A stretch of DNA of 64,000 nucleotides, taken from positions 124,001-188,000 of the forward strand of contig CAJXOF010000004.1 in NCBI GenBank assembly GCA_913057945.1. Direction: 5' to 3'. The DNA is from an uncultured Hyphomonadaceae bacterium (GTDB lineage: Bacteria; Pseudomonadota; Alphaproteobacteria; Caulobacterales; Hyphomonadaceae). A model generated the notes under the pieces. It saw only the letters and a program-made list of their open reading frames with translations, made no database searches and had not been told where the DNA came from. Of the stretch, positions 30,634 to 40,692 are shown in pieces; the stretch's first letter is position 1; each line of letters starts with the position of its first letter. A program made the position numbers and the translations under genes.

Positions 30634-31503
30634 ATGGCGCGCCTCGGCCGATCAGGAACGAAGAGTCAGAAACGCTCTCCCAAGCGTCTCATCCTCGGTG
30701 TGTTCATTTTTGCCGCGATTGCGCTCGTTCTCGCCCAGTCTGCCCCGCAAATCCGCACCCTGTTCAACCCTGTCCGGACCACGGTTGGTGACCGTCTCGG
30801 CGGCAATGAAGGCTTCAATGCCTGGGCCTGGATGACCGGCCAGGCCAAGCGTGAGCGCCGCATCAAGGAACTCGAAGCCGAAGTGCGCAATCTCTCGCGC
30901 TACAAGGCCGCCGCCATTTCCATGGCAGAGCGCCTCGAAGCCTATGAGGAAATCCTGAATTTGATGGGCGAGCCGCCCGCACGCGGCGTCACGGCGCGCG
31001 TGACCGCAGAGAATGATGGCCCGTTCGCGCAGACCATCCTGGCCAATGCGGGCCGCGCGCAGGGCGTTGAGCCGGGCGCCGTGGCCCTGAATGAAGGCGG
31101 TCTTGTCGGCCGCGTCATTCAACTCGGCGAGTATTCGTCCCGTATCCTGCTGATTACTGACTTCAACAGCCGTGTGCCCGTGATGGGCGAAGTCAGCGGC
31201 ATCCGGGCCATCCTGTATGGTGGCCGCGACGGCCTCGGCAGCCTGACCGATCTGCCGGAGCGCGATCAATTCGTTGAGGGCGAACGTATCCTGACCTCGG
31301 CGGAGGGTGGGGCATTCCCGCGGGGGCTGATTGTCGGGGAGGTCCGCAAGGCCGGTGATGACTGGCGCGTCAACTTCTCGATGGCCGAGCGCGATGGCGG
31401 CTATGTCCAGATGATCCCGCCGCCAGAGATACGCAAGCCGATGGAGCTGGAAGTGGAAGAGCCTGAAATAGCGGCCAGCCCGGCACAGGGGGCGCGCCAA
31501 TAG
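30634..31503 (+). CDS. mreC: Rod shape-determining protein MreC
   Basis: A 289-residue periplasmic scaffold with one N-terminal membrane helix (about 22-40, LILGVFIFAAIALVLAQSA). A coiled coil follows (KELEAEVRNLSRYKAA), then the beta-rich MreC core (RVIQLGEYSSRILLITDFNSRVPV). It links MreB to PBP2 and RodA. It starts 43 bp after mreB and ends 1 bp before mreD. Confidence 0.93.
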   Translation: MARLGRSGTKSQKRSPKRLILGVFIFAAIALVLAQSAPQIRTLFNPVRTTVGDRLGGNEGFNAWAWMTGQAKRERRIKELEAEVRNLSRYKAAAISMAERLEAYEEILNLMGEPPARGVTARVTAENDGPFAQTILANAGRAQGVEPGAVALNEGGLVGRVIQLGEYSSRILLITDFNSRVPVMGEVSGIRAILYGGRDGLGSLTDLPERDQFVEGERILTSAEGGAFPRGLIVGEVRKAGDDWRVNFSMAERDGGYVQMIPPPEIRKPMELEVEEPEIAASPAQGARQ

Positions 31504-31504
31504 G

Positions 31505-32053
31505 ATGCCCCGTTCTACTCCCCGCAACAAGAAGAGCCTGTGGTCGCAGACCGGCCCGACGCCCCGTCTCCTGTTCGGGGCGTTTGCGATTGCGGCCATT
31601 GGCGTACTCGGCCTGACACCGCGGGAATTCTTCGGCTTTTCGGTTGCCTGGCCCTATGCGGCACTGTGGGGCGCAGTGGGCTGGGGCAGGGTAGGTCTGT
31701 CGGTTCGTCCGATGATCCTCCTGATTCTTTTCGGCCTCATCCAGGACGTCACCTTTCATGCGCCCCTCGGATGTTTTGTCATCCTGAACCTGCTTGCCTA
31801 CGGTGCCAGCGCCGCGATTGCTGATATGTTCGACGTCATGAACGAACCCCTCGTTGCGATCCTGTCGCCCGTCCTCCTGTTTTCGGGGGCGTTTCTCCTG
31901 CTGTGGCTGATGGCCTCGACACTGGAGGATCATCCCGTGCGTGTGTTGCCCCTGTTTGCGTCCTTGCTGACGACAGGGCTCGCTTATGCCGTGCTGCAGA
32001 AAATATTCGATCTCGGGCGTCGGCCGGGAGAGCTTGCGGGGCAGGTCGGATGA
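31505..32053 (+). CDS. mreD: Rod shape-determining protein MreD
   Basis: A 182-residue polytopic membrane protein with about five hydrophobic helices. The segment FGLIQDVTFHAPLGCFVILNL has the MreD pattern. Family members are poorly conserved, but position between mreC and mrdA supports the call. Its TGA overlaps the ATG of mrdA (ATGA). Confidence 0.9.
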   Translation: MPRSTPRNKKSLWSQTGPTPRLLFGAFAIAAIGVLGLTPREFFGFSVAWPYAALWGAVGWGRVGLSVRPMILLILFGLIQDVTFHAPLGCFVILNLLAYGASAAIADMFDVMNEPLVAILSPVLLFSGAFLLLWLMASTLEDHPVRVLPLFASLLTTGLAYAVLQKIFDLGRRPGELAGQVG

Positions 32054-33990
32054 GCAAGAAACCCGCCGATCTCGATTTCGCCTTCACCCGCCGCACAGCG
32101 ATTGCGGGCACGGCAGGGGGACTGGTCTGGGCCGGACTCATCGCCCGCCTGTTCCAGTTGCAGATCCTCGACAAGGAGCGCTACCAGGCGCAGGCCGAAG
32201 CCAACCATATCAAGCTGCAGCTTGCCCCGCCGCAGCGAGGCCGCATCCTTGACCGGTTCGGCCGCCCGCTCGCCTCGCACCGCCGCGCGGGCCGCATTTC
32301 GATCACGCCGGAACAGACCGATGATCCCGAGCATACGCTGGCGCAGGTCGCTGCCCTGATCGAGCTGCCGGATGAGCGGCTTGAGCGCATTGCCAATGAG
32401 ATTCGTCTCAGCCGGCGCCGCAATGCCGGCTTTGTGCCCGTCACCGTGGCGCATGAGCTGACCTATGAAGACTTCGCGCGCATGAATGTGCACGCCGCCG
32501 AGATGCCGGGCGTGAACGTCGAAATGGCGCTGACGCGGTCGTATCCGCGTGGCCGGGATTTCGCGCATGTGCTGGGCTATGTCGCGCGCGCCAGCCAGGA
32601 CGATCTCGTGCGCCTGACCGAGGGCATGTCCGATAAGGAAAGCGAGACGCTGAAAACCATGTTCCGGCATCCCGACATGCGGACGGGCCGTCAGGGCATG
32701 GAGCGCTTTGCCGAGGAATGGCTGCGCGGCAAGCCGGGCTATCGCAAGCTGGTCACCAATGCGCATGGCCGCGTGATCGAGGAAATCCCCGACGAGCGCC
32801 TTGCGCCGACGCCGGGCCGCGACCTGTTCGTGACCATCGATTCAGACCTGCAGCGCGTCGCTATCGAGCGCTTCGAAGGTGAAAGTGGTGCGGCCGTCGT
32901 GGTGGATGTGGAAACCGGCGACGTGCTGGCCATGGTCTCGACGCCAGCTTTTGATCCGAATGATTTCGTCAACGGCATCTCCACGGCAAGCTATGCCGAA
33001 TTGCGCGATGACAAACGCTCGCCGCTTTATCCGCGGGCGCATGGCGGCGTCTACCCGCCGGGCTCCACCTTCAAGATGGTGGTGGCGACTGCCGCGCTGG
33101 AATCCGGCGCCGTGAAGCCGACCGACCGGGTCCATTGCAATGGCTATTACCATTTCGGCAACCGCACCTGGCATTGCTGGAAAAAGGGCGGCCACGGCTC
33201 GGTCAACCTGCACACGGGCATCAAGGGCTCGTGCGATGTCTATTTCTACGAAATCGCCCGCCGCACCGGGGTCGACAAGATTGCCGAGACGGCCCGCAAA
33301 TTCGGCTTCGGCCAGGACTGGGTGCTGGGCATGACCGGCGGCCGGGGCGGCCTCGTGCCGGACCGCGAATGGAAACAGCGTGTCCGCAAGGAAAGCTGGT
33401 ACGAGGGCGAAACGCTCAATTTCGGGATTGGTCAGGGCCAGCTTGGCACCACGCCGCTGCAGCTGGCGTTGATGACCGCGCGGATTGCCACTGAGGGCAA
33501 GCCGTTCAAGCCGCGCATGATCGGCATCGGGCCGCAATCGCAGGACGACCACACGCTGGACGCGCCGCTTGACCCGGAAGTCATGAAGCTGATGAAGGCG
33601 GGCATGTATGGCGTGACCTCCGAAGGCGGCGGCACGGCCTATCGCTCGGGGGATCTCGGCCTTGGCGGCCCGCGCCTCGCCGGCAAGACGGGGACGGCGC
33701 AGGTGCGCCGCATTTCCCGCGAGGAGCGCCTAAGCGGCGTCCGCTCGGGCAGCGAGATCGCGCGCGAGCTGCGCGACCATGCCCTGTTCGTGGCCTACGC
33801 CCCGGCAGACAATCCGAAATATGCGATCTCGGTCGTGGTCGAGCATGGGGAAGGGGGCTCGCGCACCGCGGCGCCGGTCGCCCGCGACATTCTCCACTTC
33901 GCGCTCAAGACCGACAGTCGCCGCAAGCCGGCCTATTCGCAGAGCGCCTCCCTGCCGAAATCCATGACGGATGACGGAGAGCCGACATGA
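32050..33990 (+). CDS. mrdA: Penicillin-binding protein 2 (transpeptidase)
   Basis: A 646-residue class B PBP that cross-links peptidoglycan during elongation. An N-terminal membrane helix (about 17-38) and PBP dimer domain precede the transpeptidase: catalytic S339 in GSTFKM, the second motif S394-C-D, and K546-T-G-T. The start at 32050 overlaps the mreD stop by 4 bp; the frame is open further upstream inside mreD but that part is a shadow. It works with RodA, encoded next with another 4-bp overlap. Confidence 0.95.
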   Translation: MSKKPADLDFAFTRRTAIAGTAGGLVWAGLIARLFQLQILDKERYQAQAEANHIKLQLAPPQRGRILDRFGRPLASHRRAGRISITPEQTDDPEHTLAQVAALIELPDERLERIANEIRLSRRRNAGFVPVTVAHELTYEDFARMNVHAAEMPGVNVEMALTRSYPRGRDFAHVLGYVARASQDDLVRLTEGMSDKESETLKTMFRHPDMRTGRQGMERFAEEWLRGKPGYRKLVTNAHGRVIEEIPDERLAPTPGRDLFVTIDSDLQRVAIERFEGESGAAVVVDVETGDVLAMVSTPAFDPNDFVNGISTASYAELRDDKRSPLYPRAHGGVYPPGSTFKMVVATAALESGAVKPTDRVHCNGYYHFGNRTWHCWKKGGHGSVNLHTGIKGSCDVYFYEIARRTGVDKIAETARKFGFGQDWVLGMTGGRGGLVPDREWKQRVRKESWYEGETLNFGIGQGQLGTTPLQLALMTARIATEGKPFKPRMIGIGPQSQDDHTLDAPLDPEVMKLMKAGMYGVTSEGGGTAYRSGDLGLGGPRLAGKTGTAQVRRISREERLSGVRSGSEIARELRDHALFVAYAPADNPKYAISVVVEHGEGGSRTAAPVARDILHFALKTDSRRKPAYSQSASLPKSMTDDGEPT

Positions 33991-35195
33991 ACCGCGAAGG
34001 CTTTACCGGCTTTTCGCGGGGCGAGGCCCGCACCCGTACCGCGACCTCGCTCAATTTCGAGACGCAAGGCCCGCTGAACAAGCTGATGCGGCTGCCCTGG
34101 GGCTTTATCCTGCTGATCGTGGCGATGGCGCTGACGGGCATTGCGATGCTCTATTCCTCCGCCCACACCAATCCGGTTGAAGCGCATCTCTGGAAGCTGC
34201 AGCTGGTGCGGTTCGTCTTCTGTTTCTTCATGATGATCGGACTCGCTCTGTTGCCGCTCTCCTGGTGGATGCGGCTGGCCTTTCCGGCCTATGCGGGGAC
34301 GGTGCTCTTGCTGGTCCTGGTCGAGCTGATGGGCGTGACCGGGGGCGGCGCGCAACGCTGGTTGCAAATCGGCCCGGTTGCGGTCCAGCCCTCCGAATTC
34401 GCGAAACTCGCCGTCACAATGGCGCTCGCCCGCTATTACCAGATGGTGCTGCAGCCCCAGACGGGGCGCGTGCTGGTCCATCTTGGCGCGCTGGCGATCA
34501 TCCTGTTGCCGGCCGCATTGATCTTCAAACAGCCGGATTTTGGCACCACGCTCGCCCTCGTCGCCTCCGGCGGTGTGGTCATCTTCCTCGCCGGCCTGTC
34601 GGTTCGGGTGATCGGCACCGCGATCATTGGCGGTGTGGCCTCGGTCTGGCCGGTCTACCAATTCGTGCTCGCGCCTTATCAGCGTGAACGGGTCGATACC
34701 TTCCTCGCCCAATTGTTCGGCGGCGCCACCAATGCGCTGGGCGAAAGCTACCAGATCGAGCAGGGCAAGATCGCCATCGGCGCGGGCGGCTTCAATGGGC
34801 GCGGCTGGTTGCAGGGCATCCAGTCCCAGCAGGATTATGTGCCCGAACAGCATACGGACTTCATCCTCACCGTGATTGCCGAGGAATTCGGGTTCCTTGG
34901 CTCGACTGCCTTGCTGCTCTGCTTTGCGGTGATCCTCGGCTGGTCGCTCTACAGCGCGGCCCGGTCGGTCAGCTGGTTCGGGCGGCTTGCCTCGGCGGGC
35001 GCCGTGGCGACGGTCGGCTTCTACATCGTGTTCAATGTGGGCATGGTGCTCGGACTGTTGCCGGTGGTTGGCATGCCATTGCCATTGATCTCTTATGGCG
35101 GCACGGCCATGCTCACCACTATGGCGTGTTTCGGCCTGATCATTGCGGCGCACATGCACCGTGACGAGAAGCTGACAGCCAGAGGGCTATTTTAG
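33987..35195 (+). CDS. rodA: Peptidoglycan glycosyltransferase RodA
   Basis: A 402-residue SEDS-family membrane protein with about ten helices that polymerises lipid II in the elongasome. SEDS signatures: GGGAQRWLQIGPVAVQPSEF near residues 114-133, EQHTDFILTVIAEEFGF and the C-terminal GMPLPLISYGGTAML. A leader of about 30 residues precedes the first helix. Last gene of the mre operon. Confidence 0.95.
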   Translation: MNREGFTGFSRGEARTRTATSLNFETQGPLNKLMRLPWGFILLIVAMALTGIAMLYSSAHTNPVEAHLWKLQLVRFVFCFFMMIGLALLPLSWWMRLAFPAYAGTVLLLVLVELMGVTGGGAQRWLQIGPVAVQPSEFAKLAVTMALARYYQMVLQPQTGRVLVHLGALAIILLPAALIFKQPDFGTTLALVASGGVVIFLAGLSVRVIGTAIIGGVASVWPVYQFVLAPYQRERVDTFLAQLFGGATNALGESYQIEQGKIAIGAGGFNGRGWLQGIQSQQDYVPEQHTDFILTVIAEEFGFLGSTALLLCFAVILGWSLYSAARSVSWFGRLASAGAVATVGFYIVFNVGMVLGLLPVVGMPLPLISYGGTAMLTTMACFGLIIAAHMHRDEKLTARGLF

Positions 35196-35273
35196 CACTA
35201 AAACATAACAATCGTTGATTTTTGTTTGGCCGAAGATAGGTTCGCGCAAAACTTGTACCCGGGGAGAGGGCGT

Positions 35274-36659
35274 ATGGCAGGAGAAATTGGCCGCAAGACG
35301 GATCATTGGGGCTCGCGCTTCGGGTTCATCATGGCGGCGGTCGGGTCATCAGTAGGGCTGGGTAATTTCTGGCGCTTCCCGTTCACAGCCGGTGAGAATG
35401 GCGGCGGCGCCTTCATCATCATCTACCTGTTTTGCGTCCTGTTCCTCGGCCTGACCGTGCTGATGGCAGAATACGCGGTTGGCCGGAAGTCCGGCATGTC
35501 GGCGATTGAGGGTATTCACTCCCTGGCGCGCGCGGAAAGCAAGAGCGAGAACTGGCAGGTCGTCGGCTGGATCGGTTCGCTGGGCGCCTTCTTCATCCTG
35601 ACCTTCTACATCGTGATTTCGGCCTGGGTGCTGGCCTTCATCCCGCAGGCCTTTGGAGGCACGTTCAACGGCTTTGCCGACGAAGCTGCGCGCTTGACGG
35701 CTGAAACGGGATCCACCGTCTCGATGGCAGACGTCTCGGCCGGGAATTTTGTCGAGACGATCAGCAACAAATACCTGATTGGCGGCTTGCTTTTCGCCTT
35801 CTTGCTCGCAAACGTTATCGTCGTCGCGCGGGGCGTCAAAGGCGGGATCGAGAAAGCGGCGACCGTGCTCATGCCGGCCTTCTTCATCCTGCTCATCGGC
35901 ATTGTCGGGTTCGCGCTCGTCGAAGGCGATGCCGGCGCGGCAGCCAATTTCCTGCTGACCCCGGATTTCAGCAAGGTCACCATGGGCACATTCCTTGAAG
36001 CGGTGGGCCAGGCTTTCTTCTCGCTGTCGGTCGGTTCCTGCCTGATGGTCACTTATGGCGCCTACCTGAGCCGGGACACCAACATCCCGCGTGCCTCGGC
36101 CATCGTGGCCGGCGCCGACACGATGGTCGCGCTGATTGCGGGCTTTGCCATTTTCCCGATCGTCTTCGCCTTTGGCGCAGACCCCGCGGGCGGTCCGGGC
36201 CTGTTCTTCGTTTCGATGCCGATTGCCTTCAGCCAGATGGGCGCGCTGGGCGTCTGGATCGGCGGGGCCTTCTTCCTGCTCGCCCTGTTTGCTGCCTTCA
36301 CCTCTTCGATCTCTCTGATGGAAGTGAGCGTTGCATGGCTGGAAGAGCGCGAAGGCGTCACCCGTCCAGGCGCAGCCATGGGCATCGGCTTCGTGCTGTT
36401 CATGATCGGCATGGGCTATGTCTACTCCGCCGATTTCATCGACTTTGCAGACATCATCACCGGCAACATCATGCTGCCGCTCTGCGCCCTGCTGCTGGCC
36501 GTGTTTGCCGGCTGGATACTCAGCCGCGAAATGCTGACGACGGAACTCGGCGAAGGGACGATCATGAACCTCTGGCGCTTCATGTGCCGCTGGGTCGTTC
36601 CGCCGGCGCTCGCCTTCATCCTCGTGCTGGGCACGCTGACCAAGCTCGGCGTGATATAG
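35274..36659 (+). CDS. Sodium-dependent transporter, NSS/SNF family
   Basis: A 461-residue LeuT-fold symporter with 11-12 hydrophobic helices. The first helix has GSSVGLGNFWRFPF, the family signature that forms part of the Na+/substrate site. Such bacterial proteins import amino acids or related compounds; the substrate is not known. The ATG at 35274 follows GGGGAGAGGG by a few nt; the frame is open to 35226, but that part is poor. A terminator follows at 36691. Confidence 0.9.
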   Translation: MAGEIGRKTDHWGSRFGFIMAAVGSSVGLGNFWRFPFTAGENGGGAFIIIYLFCVLFLGLTVLMAEYAVGRKSGMSAIEGIHSLARAESKSENWQVVGWIGSLGAFFILTFYIVISAWVLAFIPQAFGGTFNGFADEAARLTAETGSTVSMADVSAGNFVETISNKYLIGGLLFAFLLANVIVVARGVKGGIEKAATVLMPAFFILLIGIVGFALVEGDAGAAANFLLTPDFSKVTMGTFLEAVGQAFFSLSVGSCLMVTYGAYLSRDTNIPRASAIVAGADTMVALIAGFAIFPIVFAFGADPAGGPGLFFVSMPIAFSQMGALGVWIGGAFFLLALFAAFTSSISLMEVSVAWLEEREGVTRPGAAMGIGFVLFMIGMGYVYSADFIDFADIITGNIMLPLCALLLAVFAGWILSREMLTTELGEGTIMNLWRFMCRWVVPPALAFILVLGTLTKLGVI

Positions 36660-36690
36660 ACGCCGCCGACGCAGGTAAATCCGGGGAAGA

Positions 36691-36715
36691 GGGGGCGGCT
36701 ATCCGCCCCCTTTTT
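36691..36715 (+). terminator. Rho-independent terminator after the NSS transporter
   Basis: GGGGGCGG-CTAT-CCGCCCCC is a perfect 8-bp stem followed by five T, 31 nt after the stop codon. The next 257 bp (36,716-36,972) hold nothing recognisable. Confidence 0.9.
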
Positions 36716-36972
36716 CGTGGTGGAGGCAAGGGACCAGGACGGGCCAATCCGGCGCAGCGGCGGGCATGGCACTCTCTCCCTGTCTCCAGCCGTGATGCTC
36801 AGCGCGGCGGGAGGGGGCGATGGCTGCCCATAGCCGAAGCCCCAGCGGCGGAAGGTATGAGGGTCGCACCCTGATACTTCCCCAATACCCAAGACTGCGT
36901 GGCCTTTTGTATCTTCCGCCCGCTACACACCCCCGACACACCCGGAAGGCGAGGCCTGTCCGGCGTCTGGTG

Positions 36973-37962
36973 CTAGGCGGATACCAGACCAGCATACTTG
37001 TCGGCGAAATCATCCGTTGCCTGAATGAGCTTGTCGACAATGCCCGGCTCCATGGACGAGTGGCCGGCGTCCGGAATGACGTGCAGGTCGGCTTTCGGCC
37101 ACGCCTTGGACAGCGCCCAGGCGGTCGAGAGCGGCGTCACCACATCATACCGTCCATGTACGATCACACCAGGAACGTCCTTCAGCTTTGTCTCCGCTTC
37201 CTCAAGCAGCCAGGAATCCTTGGCGAAGAAACCGCGATTGACGAAATAGTGGCATTCGATGCGCGCGAACGCATCGACGAATTCATCTTCGTTGAAGCGG
37301 GCAGGGGTCGTTGTGGGGCCCTTGATGGACAGGGTCTCGCCCTCCCAGCGCGACCAGGCGCGGGCCGCTTCGACGCGGACCTGCTTGTCATCCCCGGTCA
37401 GGCGGCGATGGAAGGCCATCAGCAGATCGTCCTGTTCGTCATCCGGGATGGGTTTGATGTAGCGGTCATAGGCATCCGGGAACAGACGGCTGGCACCGGA
37501 CTGGTAGAACCACTGGATCTCTGCCTTCGACACGAGGAAGATGCCGCGCAGGACGAGGCCCAGCGTGCGGTCCGGATGAGTCACGCCATAGGCCAGCGAC
37601 AGGGTCGAGCCCCATGAGCCGCCAAAGACCAGCCATTTGTCGATCCCGAGCATGTCGCGAATCGACTCCATGTCGTCGATCAGGTCCCAGGTCGTGTTTT
37701 CGCGCAATTCGGAGTGCGGTGTGGAGCGTCCACAGCCGCGCTGGTCGAACAGGATGATGCGATATTTGCCCGGATCGAAGAACCGCCTCATTTCCGGGCT
37801 TGAGCCGCCTCCGGGGCCTCCATGGACGGCAATCACCGGAATTCCGCCCGGATTCCCCGATTCTTCCCAATAAATCTCGTGAATTTCACTGACTCGCACC
37901 CGTCCAGAGCGCCTGGATTCCAGTCTCGGGTACAAAATGCGGCGGTTTGGGCGTCTGTTCAT
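36973..37962 (-). CDS. pip: Proline iminopeptidase
   Basis: A 329-residue serine peptidase of the alpha/beta hydrolase fold (family S33) that releases N-terminal proline. HGGPGGG (47-53) is the oxyanion motif, DQRGCGRSTPH is the family signature, the nucleophile is S116 in GGSWGS, the acid lies in HGRYDVVTP and the base in DAGHSS near the C-terminus. Length is as in the family. The start has AGGTGAAG upstream. Confidence 0.93.
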   Translation of the reverse strand: MNRRPNRRILYPRLESRRSGRVRVSEIHEIYWEESGNPGGIPVIAVHGGPGGGSSPEMRRFFDPGKYRIILFDQRGCGRSTPHSELRENTTWDLIDDMESIRDMLGIDKWLVFGGSWGSTLSLAYGVTHPDRTLGLVLRGIFLVSKAEIQWFYQSGASRLFPDAYDRYIKPIPDDEQDDLLMAFHRRLTGDDKQVRVEAARAWSRWEGETLSIKGPTTTPARFNEDEFVDAFARIECHYFVNRGFFAKDSWLLEEAETKLKDVPGVIVHGRYDVVTPLSTAWALSKAWPKADLHVIPDAGHSSMEPGIVDKLIQATDDFADKYAGLVSA

Positions 37963-38075
37963 GCAGTCTTCACCTATTTTCAGTCAAATTCACAGCCATT
38001 ACTGGACTTGAACCAATAGCGTCCGTAAACATTATTACAGGTGTGGTCCCAATCAGGTGTGCAGGTGGCTGTCAA

Positions 38076-38693
38076 ATGCGTAGTATAGTTCTGGGTGCAT
38101 CCCTATGCCTTTTGGCAGGGTGCGCAACCGTTTCGATGGTACCCGGTGAGGCGTCGGTGGAAACCAGCCTTACGCAGTCCCAGTCTGCGCTGCGTAAAGT
38201 ATCTGCCGACTATTGCGCGAAAGCCGTCAAGAGCGGCTGGATCGAAGCGACGGGCGGCCTGGCTGCCTTTGCCGCGACTCTGATCAACGGAAAATCCGAC
38301 GCAGACACATCTCGCGACTATGCGTCCCGTATTGGCGCGAAGTCCGATGCGCCTTCGCTGGTGCTGGCGCGGATCGTGTCTGACACCCAGTCGGCCCGCG
38401 ACGGTCTTGCCGATGTCAGCCGCGAAGCGCGCGACGTGCTGCAGACCGGCGGCGAAGATTCCGCCAGCCGCGCCGACGTGATGAGCTATGAGCGGGCATT
38501 GGTGCGCGCGCAGATGGCCTACCGGAATTTCCAGGGCGCCCTCGGCGAAGTGACCACACGGTCCGACATGGACATGGACATTGCCCCCGTGGACCGTGAG
38601 CTGAAATCCTTTGCGGATACGATTGACGATGCCCGCGAGACGGCCGATGGCCTGGCTGACAAATACGCTTCGCTGGATCGCTCGACGTCCTAG
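38076..38693 (+). CDS. Lipoprotein of unknown function
   Basis: A 206-residue protein with a lipobox LLAGC (Cys16), so it is probably lipid-anchored. The mature part looks helical and charged, with two Met-Asp repeats (DMDMD). No family recognised. The ATG at 38076 has AGGTGG upstream and puts the lipobox at the right distance; the longer frame is not supported. Its end overlaps the DUF423 gene tail to tail by 4 bp. Confidence 0.7.
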   Translation: MRSIVLGASLCLLAGCATVSMVPGEASVETSLTQSQSALRKVSADYCAKAVKSGWIEATGGLAAFAATLINGKSDADTSRDYASRIGAKSDAPSLVLARIVSDTQSARDGLADVSREARDVLQTGGEDSASRADVMSYERALVRAQMAYRNFQGALGEVTTRSDMDMDIAPVDRELKSFADTIDDARETADGLADKYASLDRSTS

Positions 38694-39046
38694 GAGCGGC
38701 TTGCGCCAACCGCGCAAAGCCCCCATCCCACCAGATATGAAACACCGCCAATGGGCGTGATTGCGCCGAACCAGCGCGGGGCGCCGAGCGCCATCGCATA
38801 GAGCGATCCGGCAAACACGATTGTCCCGACCACGAACGCCCAGCCGGCCTTGCGGATGAGACCATTGCCGGAGTGCAGGGCGATGGCGAGGGCCATTGCC
38901 GCATGGGGCAGGGCATAGAGCGTGGCCGTGTGCCACCAATCGACACCTTCCGCGGTCAGCGTGCCGTCCAGCGCGTGCGCGCCGAACGCGCCAAGGGCGA
39001 CGGCGAGAAAGCCTGTCAGGGCCGCGAAGAGGCCGAGCCGGTTCAT
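38690..39046 (-). CDS. DUF423 small membrane protein
   Basis: A 118-residue protein with four hydrophobic helices and the DUF423 pattern: GFLAVALGAFGAHAL near the start, WWHTATLYALPHAAMALA, and a C-terminal TPIGGVSYLVGW. The function is unknown. It overlaps the upstream thioesterase gene by 4 bp and is translated after it. Confidence 0.88.
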   Translation of the reverse strand: MNRLGLFAALTGFLAVALGAFGAHALDGTLTAEGVDWWHTATLYALPHAAMALAIALHSGNGLIRKAGWAFVVGTIVFAGSLYAMALGAPRWFGAITPIGGVSYLVGWGLCAVGASRS

Positions 39047-39498
39047 GCCAGACCGCTCCGTTCCCGTGGGATAGCGTACGTGACCACGGCGTGGCTGGAC
39101 GGTTTCTCTGCGCCTTCGATGCGCACATCCACATCCATCACCGCGAGGGCCTGTCCGATCTTCATGACCCGTGCATCCGCCACAACGACATCGCCGATGC
39201 AGGGGCGCAGGAAATTGATGCTAAGATTGCTGGTCACCGTCATCGGTTCATGGCCTGTCTTCGTCATCACCGCCATATAGGCGGCCGTGTCGACCAGCGA
39301 CATCTGGGTCGGCCCGGAGATATAGCCACCGGGGCGGAGATGGGTCGAGTCGGCAACCAGTCGCACCACGGCGCGGCCCTCTTCCATCAGGGTGACCTCG
39401 CTGCGGGACGCATGCGAGTCGAACGCGCCTCCCAGGAATGTGTTGGCTTCCTCAGCCGTCATCTTGCTCGTCAAATCGGGGCCCTCCCTTTGCGTCAC
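39043..39498 (-). CDS. PaaI-type hotdog thioesterase
   Basis: A 151-residue hotdog-fold protein. The segment HLRPGGYISGPTQMSLVDTAAY carries the conserved Gly and acidic residue of PaaI-like acyl-CoA thioesterases, with SINFLRP and GDVVVADARV in the later strands. It probably hydrolyses an acyl-CoA; the acyl group is unknown. It forms a two-gene unit with DUF423. Confidence 0.82.
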   Translation of the reverse strand: MTQREGPDLTSKMTAEEANTFLGGAFDSHASRSEVTLMEEGRAVVRLVADSTHLRPGGYISGPTQMSLVDTAAYMAVMTKTGHEPMTVTSNLSINFLRPCIGDVVVADARVMKIGQALAVMDVDVRIEGAEKPSSHAVVTYAIPRERSGLA

Positions 39499-39579
39499 GT
39501 CTTGAACCGCGTGTCTGCCTCGTTCACCCTATCGGCAGGACGTTGCCCGCCAAGTGGTGACGCGAAGGAAGGAAACGCC

Positions 39580-40692
39580 ATGCTCACCGCCGGAGACGAA
39601 TATCCGATTCACCAGACACCGGAACCCATAGCCTTTTCAGGCTCGGACCGGAATTTCTATGACCGCTACTTCTTCAATGGCTATTCTCCGGATGGTGAGA
39701 CCTTCTTCGCGGCGGCGATGGGCATCTATCCGCATCTGAACATTATCGACGCGGCGGTCTCTGTGCTGCGCGGCGGCAAACAGCATTCGGTCTTCTTCTC
39801 GCGCCCGCTCAATATGGAACGGATGGACACCTATGTTGGCGGGTTCTCGGTCGAAGTACTCGAACCGCTGAAGCGTATCCGGCTGAAAGTGGAAGAGACT
39901 GAAGGCATCGCGCTCGATCTGGAGTTCGAAGGCCGCGCCTTTCCGATCGAGGAGCCGCGTTTCACGCGCCGGCAGGGGCCGCGCATGCTGATGGATGTCA
40001 CCCGCATGACGCAGAATGGCCGCTGGTCCGGTACGCTGCGCCTCGATGGACAGGAGATCGCCGTCTCGCCGGAAACATGGACCGGCACGCGCGACCGCAG
40101 CTGGGGCGTGCGCCCGATTGGCGCGCAGGACACCCAGCCGCTGATCCCGCCACTGCCGCCGCAATTCTACTGGATCTGGACCCCGACGAATTTCCCCAAC
40201 CTCTCAATGTTCTATCATGTGAACCATGATGAGGCGGGTGAGCCGTGGAACACCCGCGCCGTACTGGCGATGGATGGCGCCGGGCAGGGCGAGCTGGTCC
40301 ATCTGGACAAGCCGCACATGGATATCAATTACACGCCCGGCACCCGCCGCATGAAATCTGCCAAGTTGCATGTCGAGGATGGGCAAGGAAATCCGCACAC
40401 GGTCAGTTTCGAGCCGTTCGGCACCTTCCTGATGAAGGGCATCGGCTATGGCCATCCCGAACGCAAGCATGGCTCCTATCATGGCGACCAGCTGTCGGTC
40501 CTGCGCGAGGATTACGAGCCGGAGAAGATGTCCTGGCAACAGCCGGAGAACCTCCATATCCAGGCGATTGCCCGCGCGCGGCATGAAGGGCCGGGCGGCG
40601 TGTCGTCCGAAGGCATCGGTGCCTTCGAGCAATTGTTCATGGGCCCGCACACCCCGAGCGGCTTCCGGGATATTCTCGACGGCGCGGGCTAG
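39580..40692 (+). CDS. Conserved hypothetical protein, possibly lipocalin/CrtC-like fold
   Basis: A 370-residue soluble protein without a signal peptide. It is rich in aromatic beta-strand-like segments. The motif GTRDRSWGVRP in the middle resembles the HRDHSWG-type motif of AttH/CrtC-like double-lipocalin proteins; this is a weak similarity. The start at 39580 has GGAAGGAA upstream. It overlaps the HxlR gene tail to tail by 4 bp. The function is unknown. Confidence 0.65.
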   Translation: MLTAGDEYPIHQTPEPIAFSGSDRNFYDRYFFNGYSPDGETFFAAAMGIYPHLNIIDAAVSVLRGGKQHSVFFSRPLNMERMDTYVGGFSVEVLEPLKRIRLKVEETEGIALDLEFEGRAFPIEEPRFTRRQGPRMLMDVTRMTQNGRWSGTLRLDGQEIAVSPETWTGTRDRSWGVRPIGAQDTQPLIPPLPPQFYWIWTPTNFPNLSMFYHVNHDEAGEPWNTRAVLAMDGAGQGELVHLDKPHMDINYTPGTRRMKSAKLHVEDGQGNPHTVSFEPFGTFLMKGIGYGHPERKHGSYHGDQLSVLREDYEPEKMSWQQPENLHIQAIARARHEGPGGVSSEGIGAFEQLFMGPHTPSGFRDILDGAG